NCBI GenBank assembly: GCA_965602635.1
Contig: CBFCZU010000077.1
Span: 1 to 16,853 of the forward strand
DNA length: 16,853 nucleotides
Direction: 5' to 3'
DNA from: CBFCZU01 sp965602635
GTDB taxonomy: Bacteria; Planctomycetota; Phycisphaerae; SM23-33
A program made the position numbers and the translations under genes. Below the pieces are notes generated by a model, which searched no databases, was not told the origin of the DNA, and saw nothing but the letters and a program-made list of their open reading frames with translations. Positions 1-7,470 of the stretch are shown here, piece after piece. Each line of letters opens with the position of its first letter. Within the stretch, counting starts at the first letter, position 1.

Positions 1-1544
1 TGCTCGCGCGACTTGAGGGTGTTCCACGACGACCAGTACTGCTTGTTGCCGAAGGCCGCGACGTCGACGATGCTGAAGATGGGGTTGCCCTTGGGCCACT
101 CGTAGAGGTGTGTGCCGGCGTTGATTTCGCTGCCGTACATGTCGCCGATGCTGTAGCGGATGACCATCGCCTTGTCCGGCGCGGGGTTCTGCAGGCCGAC
201 CATAAGATGCACCGGGCGCCGGGGCTGGTTGGCGTAGGGCGGGGCGGCCCAGTAAACGAAGAACTGCGTCTCGCGCAGCGCCCCCCGCCGGCCGCCGTCG
301 CGGGACTGGTCGAGCACGCGGTAGAGGACCGGCTCGCCGTTGTCAACTTTCTCGTCAACCGGCGCGAGGAGCGAATTCTCCGGCGAGAAGTCGCGCGTGT
401 TCTCGACCCCGCCGGTAAGCACCGTGACGGCGTAGTAGCTGCGGATGGGCATCGGCGCCATAGCCACCGTCGTCCGGGGCGAGCTGACCTGGTGGACGTA
501 CAGGCCGGTGTGCAGGGGGAGCTGCTTGCCCCGCCACTCCGGATTTCCCCCGCGGTGTTTGCCGGTCGGCTTGACGGTCGCCGCCGGCGCCGCCTCGATG
601 CTGTACCGCGGCACGTACGCCTTGTCGTTGAGCCCCATCCAGTCCTCGCCGCGCGTCACGTGCTCGTGCACCCGCCCGTCGTAGCCGCTCAGCGGCCAGA
701 CCTCGTCGATCAGCTCGGCCGAGGCGAAGCTGCCGGCCGTGATCGGCCTGCTCGAGCGGTAGATGCGGTAGTACGTCGAGCCGCGCGGGCTGTGCTTCTT
801 GAAGGTGGCCTCGAACTCCTTCCAGTAAATCTTATCGGCCGTGATGATCTTCTCGGTCTCCGTCCAGGCGATGAAGGTCTGGCCCTTGCGGTGGACGACC
901 TTCAGCCCCGTCACCTGCCTGGGCGGGTCGGCGACCTTGCCCTCGTAGCGGACCTCGAGGACTGTCTTGCTCGGGGCCCAGTCCCACAGGTCGAGCTGGC
1001 GGACGACGAAGCCCAGGTTGGGCTTCTTGCCGGCGACCCAGTCTCGCACCGCGGCCGTGGCGTCGAAGGACCTGAACCGCGGGGCCTCCAGCTCCAGCCG
1101 CGTCTTCTTGTCGTACACGGCCTTGCCCTCGGCCGAGCCCTTCTCCGCGACGTAGATCTCGATCGGCTTCCAGGGCGGGATTTCGGCGTACAGCCGCAGG
1201 GGGTCGTAGTACCAGTGCCCCTGCCCGATTGACATGTACGTCCGCTTGTCGGTGCGGATCCTCTTCAGCGGGGCTTGGAGGCGGAGCGAGGCGCGGTAAA
1301 CCGTCGTGCCGGGCTTGATGGCGGACAGGTCGAAGCGCAGGCCGTGAATGCCCTCGGTCCGCTTCTTGCCCATCTTGGGGTTGATCATGCCCTCCTTGCC
1401 GTACTTGGAGAGCTTGATGTTCATCTCCTTGTGGCGGCACCGGTCGCCGTAGCCCCACCACTCGACCACGACCCCCGCCGGGGCGGTCGCCGCCAGCGCC
1501 AGCGCCGCGAGGAATGCCGCCTTCGCCGTCAGCCGACTCGTCAT
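1..1544 (-). CDS. Secreted DNRLRE/FN3-like protein, C-terminus beyond window
   Basis: The reading frame starts at an ATG at 1544 and stays open for 514 codons to the window edge, so the 3' end is missing. The start is preceded by GGAAGGA about 7 nt upstream. Residues 1-23 form a signal peptide (basic start, Ala/Leu-rich core, cut after APA), so the protein is exported. Residues about 35-205 resemble the DNRLRE domain found in secreted carbohydrate-associated proteins: a LRFDLSAI strand near 69 and the hallmark FDATAAVRDWVAG at 160-172, followed by NLGFVVR. From about 208 (PPRQVTGLKVVHRKGQTF) the sequence looks like a fibronectin-III-type module. The last 100 residues (FVYWAAPPYANQPRRPVHLMVGL) recall the entry into alpha/beta-hydrolase-like domains of planctomycete secreted esterases; that part is inference. 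It lies 105 nt downstream of the ROK kinase on the same strand. A role in binding or cleaving extracellular glycans is likely but unproven. Confidence 0.75.
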   Translation of the reverse strand, partial: MTSRLTAKAAFLAALALAATAPAGVVVEWWGYGDRCRHKEMNIKLSKYGKEGMINPKMGKKRTEGIHGLRFDLSAIKPGTTVYRASLRLQAPLKRIRTDKRTYMSIGQGHWYYDPLRLYAEIPPWKPIEIYVAEKGSAEGKAVYDKKTRLELEAPRFRSFDATAAVRDWVAGKKPNLGFVVRQLDLWDWAPSKTVLEVRYEGKVADPPRQVTGLKVVHRKGQTFIAWTETEKIITADKIYWKEFEATFKKHSPRGSTYYRIYRSSRPITAGSFASAELIDEVWPLSGYDGRVHEHVTRGEDWMGLNDKAYVPRYSIEAAPAATVKPTGKHRGGNPEWRGKQLPLHTGLYVHQVSSPRTTVAMAPMPIRSYYAVTVLTGGVENTRDFSPENSLLAPVDEKVDNGEPVLYRVLDQSRDGGRRGALRETQFFVYWAAPPYANQPRRPVHLMVGLQNPAPDKAMVIRYSIGDMYGSEINAGTHLYEWPKGNPIFSIVDVAAFGNKQYWSSWNTLKSRE

Positions 1545-1597
1545 GGCTTTGTCCTTCCGCCCCCGTGGCTGGTTCGCGCGGATTCAGAGGCGCATTT

Positions 1598-1615
1598 GAC
1601 CGCGCCGGCGGGGTC
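1598..1615. repeat. GC-rich imperfect palindrome between ROK kinase and DNRLRE gene
   Basis: The sequence GACC-g-CGCCGGCG-g-GGTC is an 18-base palindrome broken only by one G/G mismatch pair. It sits in the 105-nt gap downstream of the kinase stop (1650) and upstream of the DNRLRE gene start (1544). As RNA it could form a stable hairpin. It is not followed by a T-run in either direction, so it is not a classical intrinsic terminator; it could also be chance in GC-rich DNA. Confidence 0.3.
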
Positions 1616-1649
1616 GATCAAAGTGGATTTCCGGCGGGCGCGGCGACGC

Positions 1650-2618
1650 CTACGAGCGGAAGTTTTCCCAGGCGGCGCCGGCCGCCCCGATGACTCCGGC
1701 GTCGTTGCCCAGATCGGACAGGACCAGCGCGGTCCTGAGCGGGGAGATCTCCCAGTGGAGGCGGCGGAAGTGTCGGCCCAGCGGATCGAGCAGGTTCTCG
1801 CCGGCCTTGGCCATGCCCCCGCCGAGCACGATCACGTCCGGGTCGAGGACGCGGCAGAGGTTGACGCACCCGATGGCGAGGTACTCTACTGCCCGGTCCC
1901 ACACCTCCCGTGCGAGCTTGTCGCCTTCTCCGGCCGCCTGCTGCACGTCCCTGGCGTCGAGCTGCCCGGCCGTGGCGAGGACCGCGGCAAGGGAGCTTTC
2001 GCGCCCGTCCTGCTCGATCAGCCGGCGGGCGTACTGGGCCAGGTAGGTCGCCGATGCGTACCGCTCGAGGCAGCCCCGCTGCCCGCAGCCGCACTTCTCT
2101 CCCCCGGGCTCGACGATGATGTGCCCCAGTTCGGCGCCGATGCCGTGTGCGCCGTGCAGCAGCTTGCCGTCGATGACGATGCCGCTGCCCAGCCCGGTGC
2201 CGAGTGTGAGCAAGGCCATGACGCTGGTTCCGCGCCCGCTTCCGAGCAGGAATTCGCCCAGGGCGGCGGCGTTGGCGTCGTTCTCCAGCACCGCCGGCAG
2301 GGCCAGGGCCTCGCCCACGCGGTCGCGCAGCGGGACGTTATCGAAACCGGCGATGTTGGGCATGCCGATGACGATGCCGGCCTCGGCGTCCAGCGGACCG
2401 GGCGAGCCGATGCCCACGCCCACGACGCTGCCGGGGGCAACGTCCTCCTGCTCGAGGAGCTGCCGCGCGCCGGCGATCATCGCGGCGATCACGCCCTCGG
2501 GCCCCGACGAGGCGGGCGTGGGCGACTGGTGGGTCCCCTTCAGGGCCAGGCCCTCGTCCAGCAGGGCGAACTTGATGAACGTGCCGCCCAGGTCGATCCC
2601 GATACAGATTTCGCTCAT
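1650..2618 (-). CDS. ROK family sugar kinase (glucokinase-like)
   Basis: A 322-residue cytoplasmic kinase, full length for the family. It is expected to transfer phosphate from ATP to glucose or a related hexose (or an amino sugar). Visible motifs: the N-terminal phosphate-binding DLGGT at residues 9-13; the catalytic-Asp motif ENDANAA at 112-118 with Asp114; the glycine-rich LGTGLGSGIVIDG near 139-151; the sugar-binding ExGH motif E163-L-G-H166; and the zinc site formed by H166 with C176, C178 and C183 in the CxCGQxGCLE signature. VLGGG near 264-268 is the usual C-terminal nucleotide-binding loop. No N-terminal helix-turn-helix is present, so this is a kinase and not a ROK repressor. It starts 9 nt after the stop of the upstream HEAT gene, implying co-transcription. 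The substrate cannot be fixed from sequence; the Streptomyces/Bacillus glucokinase type is the closest resemblance. Confidence 0.9.
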   Translation of the reverse strand: MSEICIGIDLGGTFIKFALLDEGLALKGTHQSPTPASSGPEGVIAAMIAGARQLLEQEDVAPGSVVGVGIGSPGPLDAEAGIVIGMPNIAGFDNVPLRDRVGEALALPAVLENDANAAALGEFLLGSGRGTSVMALLTLGTGLGSGIVIDGKLLHGAHGIGAELGHIIVEPGGEKCGCGQRGCLERYASATYLAQYARRLIEQDGRESSLAAVLATAGQLDARDVQQAAGEGDKLAREVWDRAVEYLAIGCVNLCRVLDPDVIVLGGGMAKAGENLLDPLGRHFRRLHWEISPLRTALVLSDLGNDAGVIGAAGAAWENFRS

Positions 2619-2627
2619 ACGCTGGCC

Positions 2628-5063
2628 CTACGAGCCCAGCTGCTTGAGCCAGGCGTCGATCTTCTTGATGCGGTCGGCGGCGGGGGCTGCGGGGTCGTAT
2701 CCGGTCAGCTTCGGCGCCAGCGACGCCAGTAGCGTGAGGATGGCCTTCTCGGCCTCGGGCTTGGGGTTCGGTGCGGGCACGGCGGCCTTGAGCTCCGCCA
2801 GCAGGGGCTTGACGGCGCGGTTGCCCATTGCGGTCAGCTCCTTGCCGGCGGCCGCGGCCGCTGCCTTGTCGGCGCCCGTCAGCCGGGCCACGAGAGCTGA
2901 GACGCGCTGGCGGTCCGCCTCCCGCTGGCGGGCCTGGGCCTCGCCCAGTGTCGCCGTCAGGGCCTGCTTGTCAGCCGCCGACAGCCTCGGGCCAAGCTGG
3001 CCCACCGCCGCCGACGCCAGACGCACCATTGCGTCGGCGTCCTTCTTGAGCTTCAGTGCCGCCAGACGGCTTTGCAGGGCCTTGACCGCGACGGCGAACT
3101 GCGCTGGCTCCTTGGTCTCGGCGATCCGCCCGACGGCCGATGGGTCACCGGCGGCCAGCAGGGCGACGATCCATTTCAGCCGCACCTGGGGCGCCTCGTC
3201 CTCTCCCGCCTTGGCCAGCGCCGCGTGCACGGCAGCGAGTTCCCCAGCCGCCTCCGCGGGCCTGTCCGCCGCCAGCAGCGCCTCGCCCAGCCGCAGGCGG
3301 ACGGGCGCCCACTCGTCCACGTTGGCGGCGGGGATCTTGCCGGCCCAGAGCTTCAGCACCTCTATCAAATGCTTTGAGGCGTCCTTTCGCGCGGCGAGCT
3401 TGTCGGCCAGCGCCTTCAGGCGGGCGGTGTCGGCCTTGGCGAGCAGCGCCATTGCCACGGTCCATGCCTGCTGGCGGACGGCGGCGTCCTCGCCTGCGGC
3501 ATCGGCGCGGGCGAGCACCGCGTCGAGGTGCTCCAGCCCGCCCAGGTCGCCGATGGCGGCAATCGCCGCCAGGCGGACGCCCCGGTCGGCGTCGGCCATC
3601 AGCGCCGCCACCTCCGAGCCCCTGCCCGCCTCCCCGAGGGCGTGCAGGCCCTTGACCGCGCTCAGCCTGACAGTGGCGGCCGGGTCCTTCAACGCCGCCG
3701 TCATCAGCGGGCCGAGCCGCTTGTCCTTGAGCGTCTCCATCGCCCCCAGCAGGGCCTCGCGCAGGGCGGCCGACTCCTCGCCGCCCGAGGCCTCGTAGCG
3801 GGCGGTGAGGGCCTTGACGGCGGCCGTCCGGCGGGCGTTGGCGATCCCGTTCTTCTCCGCCAGGCGAGCCATCGCCGCCGCCGCAGCGGCCGCGACCGAC
3901 CGGTCCTGCTCGCCGATCCCCGGCACCACCAGGTCCCACACGGCGACGTCCCGCCCCAGCCCCAGGCCGCGGTAAATGGCCTCTCTAACCTCGGGCGCCT
4001 GCTCGACCTTCAGCCGGGCCGACAGGATCTCGACGCTCTTGGGGTCGGGTATGTTGGCCAGCAGCAGGGCGGCGACCTTCCTCACGGGCGCCTCGGGGTC
4101 GGTGACCCTCGCGCGCACGGCCAGCTTGAGCGGCTCGGAAAGCTTCGCGCCGCCGGCCAGACGCTCGCGCGTCAGCACGATGCCCACAAGGCGAACCTCG
4201 CCGACGTCGTCCTTGAGCATGCCGGTGAGCAGGGCGTCACGCTGGGCGGGAGGCGTGGCGGCGTGCAGGTCGTTCATGGCCGCCGCGAGGCGCCGGCGAA
4301 GCTCGCTGCCCGTCCGCTCCAACTGCTGATTGGCGCGGGCCAGGCTCTCCGCCAGGTCCGCCAGCCAGTCGCCGCGGCGCTTGTTCTTGTTCTCCGCCCA
4401 CCACTGCCGCCAGCGACCCACGTCGCGCCCGAAGGCCCGGATGTTCGTGAGCCTGCCCAGGGCGTCGGAGGCGGCGTTGCGGATGGGCTCCTGCGAGTCG
4501 CCCAGCAAAGTCACCAGGGCGGCCACCGCCTGCTTGTCCAGGATCCGCCCCATGGCGCTGATGACCACCAGCCGCGTCGGTTGGTCGGTCTTGGCGGCGG
4601 AGGCAAGCCGGGTCAGCTCGCCCAGGACCCCGCCGTCCTTGTAGGCGGCCAGGGCATTGGCCGCCGGCGCGCGGATTGACGGCTCGCCGCCAGTGAGCAT
4701 GCCAAGCAACGGCTTGATGAATTCCTTGTTCGTCCGCCCGGTCTGGGCGATCGCCTCGGCGACGGCAATCTGGGCCGGGCGGTTGGAATTGTCGGAGAGG
4801 AACCGCTTCACCGCCGCCCTGGCCTGGGGGTAACTCCGCGTCAGCAGCAGCGTCGCCGCCTCGCGCTTGGTCTTCGGCGTCCGCGACGGGTCCGTAAGCT
4901 GATTGCCGAGCGTCTGCAGCTCGATCCGCTGGGCCTCCGCGAGGGCCGGACCGTCGCCGTCGGCAGCGCAGGCGACGGGCCCCAAAGCTATTGACGCAAG
5001 CAGGACCAGGCAGACTCTTCGGGGAGCCATCACAGCAGCCACCATCACATTCCGCGCGAGCAC
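2628..5063 (-). CDS. Exported HEAT-repeat protein
   Basis: An 811-residue protein starting at GTG 5063, chosen because AGAGG lies 6 nt upstream; later in-frame ATGs at 5045 and 5030 have no clear Shine-Dalgarno. Residues 12-34 (MAPRRVCLVLLASIALGPVACA) are a signal peptide ending in an AxA-type site (A-C-A). The Cys could suggest a lipoprotein but the lipobox is poor. The mature part is almost entirely alpha-helical hairpins of HEAT/armadillo type, with repeats such as PIRNAASDALGRL, PVRKVAALLLANI, TVRLSAVKGLHAL and GVRLAAIAAIGDL. A tryptophan-rich GRWRQWWAENKNK linker occurs near residue 220, as in many planctomycete HEAT proteins, and the C-terminal third is Ala/Lys-rich helical. HEAT solenoids bind partner proteins, so a periplasmic or surface scaffold is likely. 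No enzymatic motif is seen. It heads a unit with the ROK kinase and probably the DNRLRE gene. Confidence 0.85.
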   Translation of the reverse strand: MLARNVMVAAVMAPRRVCLVLLASIALGPVACAADGDGPALAEAQRIELQTLGNQLTDPSRTPKTKREAATLLLTRSYPQARAAVKRFLSDNSNRPAQIAVAEAIAQTGRTNKEFIKPLLGMLTGGEPSIRAPAANALAAYKDGGVLGELTRLASAAKTDQPTRLVVISAMGRILDKQAVAALVTLLGDSQEPIRNAASDALGRLTNIRAFGRDVGRWRQWWAENKNKRRGDWLADLAESLARANQQLERTGSELRRRLAAAMNDLHAATPPAQRDALLTGMLKDDVGEVRLVGIVLTRERLAGGAKLSEPLKLAVRARVTDPEAPVRKVAALLLANIPDPKSVEILSARLKVEQAPEVREAIYRGLGLGRDVAVWDLVVPGIGEQDRSVAAAAAAAMARLAEKNGIANARRTAAVKALTARYEASGGEESAALREALLGAMETLKDKRLGPLMTAALKDPAATVRLSAVKGLHALGEAGRGSEVAALMADADRGVRLAAIAAIGDLGGLEHLDAVLARADAAGEDAAVRQQAWTVAMALLAKADTARLKALADKLAARKDASKHLIEVLKLWAGKIPAANVDEWAPVRLRLGEALLAADRPAEAAGELAAVHAALAKAGEDEAPQVRLKWIVALLAAGDPSAVGRIAETKEPAQFAVAVKALQSRLAALKLKKDADAMVRLASAAVGQLGPRLSAADKQALTATLGEAQARQREADRQRVSALVARLTGADKAAAAAAGKELTAMGNRAVKPLLAELKAAVPAPNPKPEAEKAILTLLASLAPKLTGYDPAAPAADRIKKIDAWLKQLGS

Positions 5064-5080
5064 CAGCGACCTCTACTGCT

Positions 5081-5086
5081 ACTATA
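5081..5086 (-). promoter_or_regulatory. Possible -10 box for HEAT gene
   Basis: On the minus strand TATAGT lies 17 nt upstream of the GTG start at 5063, which would give a very short leader beginning near the AGAGG motif. No recognisable -35 hexamer lies at the correct distance, so this is a weak call. Confidence 0.25.
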
Positions 5087-5210
5087 AAACCCCATTGCTG
5101 GGTCGCCGCCCCGGCGAATCCCGGAAAAAGACCGGAATTCCCGTTGCCTACCCAGTATGCATCGACAAAACTATCCGCCCAGCCGTAATTTTTCGGGAAG
5201 GAGAGCGACA

Positions 5211-6503
5211 ATGCCGTATTTCAACGAGCTTGCCGGTGAGCTGCGACGCCTGCTGGACTGGGCCGACGTGAGGCACGAGCAGGGCTTGGCCGTCAAGGGC
5301 AAGATGGCGGGCCTGGCCCGGCGGATCCGCTCGCTGCGAGGCGAGCTTGAGAAGTCCTGCCCCTCGCCGGCGGCCGAGCGGCGCGAGCCCAACGACCTGG
5401 AGGCCATCCGCGAGCTGCGAAAGCGCGGGCCCAGGAAGATGTGGGACAGCTTCCAGGCCGCCAAGTACGCCGACCGCGTCCGCGGCGCGTTCCTAGGCCG
5501 GGCGGCCGGGTGCACGCTCGGGGCCCCCGTCGAAGGCTGGCCCCCCGAGAGGATGAAACAGCTCGCCAGGCACCTGGGCGTGAAGTTCCCCCCGCGCGAC
5601 TACTGGCCCGCGGTTGACATGCCCTACGCTGTGCGCTACGGCAAGGACACCCGCGAGGCCTACACCAAGGGCAAGCTCCGCTACGTGCCGGTGGACGACG
5701 ACATGACCTACACGGTGCTGGGGCTGCTCATCCTCGAGGACTTCGGGCCGGGCTTCACCACCGCCGACGTCGGCAAGGCCTGGCTGAAGTACCTGCCGAT
5801 GGCGTGCACCGCCGAGCGGGAGGCGCTGGCCAACCTCCGCGCAGGGATGAGCTGGCGACGCGCAGCCGAGAAGAACAATCCCTACATGGAATGGATCGGG
5901 GCGGACATCCGCTCGGACCCGTGGGGCTACGCCTGCCCGGGCTGGCCGGAAATGGCCGCCGAAATGGCCTACCGCGACGCCTACCTCTCGCACCGCTACA
6001 ACGGGATATACGGAGAGATGTACTTCTCGGCCGTGATCGCCGCCGCCCTCGCCGTGGACGACCCCGTCGAGGCCCTGCGCATCGGCCTGACGGAGATCCC
6101 CGCCACCTGCCGCCTGCACGCGGACGTGAGCTGGGCGCTGAAGGTCGCGGCGAAGGTCACCGACCACGTCAAGGCCAAGCAAATGGTGGACCGCCGGTTC
6201 GCCGGCATGCACTCGGTTCACACCAACAACAACGCCTGCCTGACGGTCTGGGGCGTCACCATCGGGCGCCGGAACCTGACGCGAGCGATCGGCGCGACGG
6301 TTGCGATGGGCTACGACTGCGACTGCACGGCCGCGACCGTCGGCTCGATCGTCGGCGCCGCCATCGGCGGAAAGAAGATCCCCGCCAACTGGCGCAGACC
6401 GTTCCGGAACCGCTGCCGGACATACATGAACAGGCGGGAGTGGTTCACCATCAGCGACATCTGCCGGCGATTCGCCAAGGCCGCGAAGGCGACCTTCGCC
6501 TAG
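5211..6503 (+). CDS. ADP-ribosylglycohydrolase (ARH) family protein
   Basis: A 430-residue protein. The start at 5211 is chosen over the ATG at 5157 because GGAAGGAGA sits about 7 nt upstream of it. Residues 1-85 are a charged helical extension rich in Arg, Glu and Leu, possibly coiled coil. The ARH fold begins at about 87 (ADRVRGAFLGRAAGCTLGAPVEGW). The acidic metal-binding motif is DDDMTY at 162-167, and the second metal site is GYDCDCTAATVG at 367-378, with Asp369 and Asp371 as the expected ligands. Both halves of the di-magnesium centre are thus present, so an active hydrolase is plausible. The family removes ADP-ribose from proteins or small molecules or acts on related N-glycosidic bonds; the true substrate is unknown. 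No signal peptide is seen, so it should be cytoplasmic. It is divergent from the HEAT gene (147 nt between starts) and convergent with the next gene (15-nt gap). Confidence 0.85.
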   Translation: MPYFNELAGELRRLLDWADVRHEQGLAVKGKMAGLARRIRSLRGELEKSCPSPAAERREPNDLEAIRELRKRGPRKMWDSFQAAKYADRVRGAFLGRAAGCTLGAPVEGWPPERMKQLARHLGVKFPPRDYWPAVDMPYAVRYGKDTREAYTKGKLRYVPVDDDMTYTVLGLLILEDFGPGFTTADVGKAWLKYLPMACTAEREALANLRAGMSWRRAAEKNNPYMEWIGADIRSDPWGYACPGWPEMAAEMAYRDAYLSHRYNGIYGEMYFSAVIAAALAVDDPVEALRIGLTEIPATCRLHADVSWALKVAAKVTDHVKAKQMVDRRFAGMHSVHTNNNACLTVWGVTIGRRNLTRAIGATVAMGYDCDCTAATVGSIVGAAIGGKKIPANWRRPFRNRCRTYMNRREWFTISDICRRFAKAAKATFA

Positions 6504-6518
6504 GCCAGGCGGCGCGGG

Positions 6519-7160
6519 TCAGTTGATCACGCCGACGTTGCCGAGGGCCTGCAGCACGAAGGCGCGTATGTAAGGCAGGATCACGGGCAGGGCGGCGAGC
6601 ACGTCCTCGGACAAGTGCGAACCCCACGCCGAGGTACGCGGGTGGAGGGCGAAGATCGCCAGCCGCTTGCGGACGGCGGGGGAGAGCATTCCCAGCATGC
6701 CCATCGGCTTGTCCGACTGGGCGGTCGAGCGGCTCAGCAGCTCCGCCGGGTCGGCCTGGTAGAGGGCGCCGGGTCCGTCGGGGCCCTCCATTGCGTCCAG
6801 CATGACGACGTGGGCGAATTCCTCCGCCCGGTGCGGCACCGATTCATCCGCCCGGCAGAAGGCCACGTCGCCCGGCCAGTCGAACTGCCGCAGGCAGTCG
6901 ATCAGGTGCAGGGCGATGCTGCCGTCGCCGCGGTGGTCATCTCCCATCGCCACGACGAGCACGCCCCGCCTGGGCGGGAGCCCTTCGGAAGCGCTGGCCT
7001 CGGCCAGCTCTATGGGGGGGGCCTCCTCCTTTGCCCCCCCGGTTACATCAGCGATAAAGGGGTCAAGACCCCAGCCCAGCGTCCATCCAACGGGCATGTG
7101 GTCTGGGAGAGACTCGGTAGGATCGAGATATCCTATTTCCGGGGCAAGCCTTGTGGCCAT
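6519..7160 (-). CDS. Hydrogenase maturation protease-like protein (M52 fold, degenerate)
   Basis: A 213-residue protein. The ATG at 7160 is preferred because GGGGAGG lies 10 nt upstream; the ATG at 7169 would be almost touching that site, and TTG 7190 has none. From residue 66 it follows the HycI/HyaD/HybD pattern: GVLVVAMGDDHRGDGSIALHLIDCL, then VVMLDAMEGPDGPGALY at 118-134, and a C-terminal LSEDVLAALPVILPYI helix like the end of maturation peptidases. In active enzymes three residues bind nickel: an acidic residue in the first loop, an Asp after strand two and a His. Here the first position appears to be Gly80 and no His fits the third; only Asp122 is retained. The first 60 residues (with GWTLGWGLDPF) are an extension not typical of the family. 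No hydrogenase genes are nearby. It may be a repurposed M52-fold protein of unknown function. Confidence 0.65.
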   Translation of the reverse strand: MATRLAPEIGYLDPTESLPDHMPVGWTLGWGLDPFIADVTGGAKEEAPPIELAEASASEGLPPRRGVLVVAMGDDHRGDGSIALHLIDCLRQFDWPGDVAFCRADESVPHRAEEFAHVVMLDAMEGPDGPGALYQADPAELLSRSTAQSDKPMGMLGMLSPAVRKRLAIFALHPRTSAWGSHLSEDVLAALPVILPYIRAFVLQALGNVGVIN

Positions 7161-7188
7161 CGTCAGCATGCCTCCCCGCCGGCTACTC

Positions 7189-7202
7189 AAGCCGGCCGGC
7201 TT
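7189..7202. repeat. Perfect palindrome in the leader of the M52-like gene
   Basis: AAGCCGGCCGGCTT is a perfect 14-base palindrome lying between the predicted transcription start (about 7236) and the Shine-Dalgarno of the minus-strand gene starting at 7160. It could be a repressor operator or form an RNA hairpin in the 5' leader. No T-run follows in the direction of transcription. Confidence 0.4.
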
Positions 7203-7242
7203 TGTTTATCCGGTAGTTCTCAAAGCCTTCTACACCAAAGCC

Positions 7243-7271
7243 AGTATATCCGAAAGAATCAGATATTTCAA
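7243..7271 (-). promoter_or_regulatory. Sigma70-type promoter of the M52-like gene
   Basis: On the minus strand TTGAAA (7266-7271) is followed after exactly 17 bases by TATACT (7243-7248), each one or two changes from consensus. Transcription would start near 7236, giving a leader of about 75 nt that contains the palindrome at 7189-7202 and the GGGGAGG ribosome-binding site. The stretch is clearly AT-richer than its surroundings, as promoters in GC-rich genomes often are. Confidence 0.6.
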
Positions 7272-7282
7272 GGCTTTTCGAT

Positions 7283-7301
7283 AATTAGGATTATTCTAAT
7301 T
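7283..7301. repeat. AT-rich inverted repeat in divergent intergenic region
   Basis: Arms AATTAG and CTAATT flank a 7-base spacer (GATTATT) in an AT-rich island just upstream of the minus-strand promoter -35 box. A pair of 8-base arms, AAAGCCTT (7222-7229) and AAGGCTTT (7270-7277), also brackets that promoter. These could be regulator-binding sites, but the arms are short. Confidence 0.25.
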
Positions 7302-7374
7302 TTGCCCTCTCGGGCCTGAAATCGAGGGAAGGTCGGTAAACCTGCTGGTTTTCTCGTACTAGCACCGCGGAGGG

Positions 7375-7382
7375 TATAGAAT
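7375..7382 (+). promoter_or_regulatory. Possible -10 region for the NIF3-family gene
   Basis: TATAGAAT gives overlapping TATAGA and TAGAAT hexamers on the plus strand, about 90 bases ahead of the start codon at 7471. No good -35 hexamer is visible at 16-18 bases upstream, so only the -10 element is supported. Confidence 0.3.
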
Positions 7383-7428
7383 TTTTCTCGCCAGTTGGGG
7401 GGGAAAGGCGGGGATGCTCTGGCCCGGC

Positions 7429-7451
7429 TGTTGCACGACGGGCGTGCAACA
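7429..7451 (+). promoter_or_regulatory. Perfect 9-bp inverted repeat in NIF3-gene leader (operator or hairpin)
   Basis: The arms TGTTGCACG and CGTGCAACA are perfectly complementary around a 5-base ACGGG loop. The element ends 9 bases before the AGGAG ribosome-binding site of the gene that starts at 7471. In RNA it would make a stable 9-bp stem with a five-base loop close to the ribosome landing site; in DNA it has the symmetry of a repressor operator. It is not followed by a T-run, so it is not an intrinsic terminator. Confidence 0.5.
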
Positions 7452-7470
7452 TCCGCCGAGGAGACGTCGT

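Noticed and set aside
2116..3798. Long plus-strand open frame of 560 codons opposite the HEAT and ROK genes
   Set aside because: Very Ser/Ala/Arg-rich, no recognisable domain, and entirely antisense to two well-supported genes; an artefact of high GC.
6504..6518. Terminator between the convergent ARH-like and M52-like genes
   Set aside because: Only 15 bases, with no hairpin plus T-run.
7344..7359. GGTTTTCTCGTACTAG resembles the complement of the 23S sarcin-ricin loop region (two mismatches by eye)
   Set aside because: Similarity stops outside about 16 bases; most likely chance.
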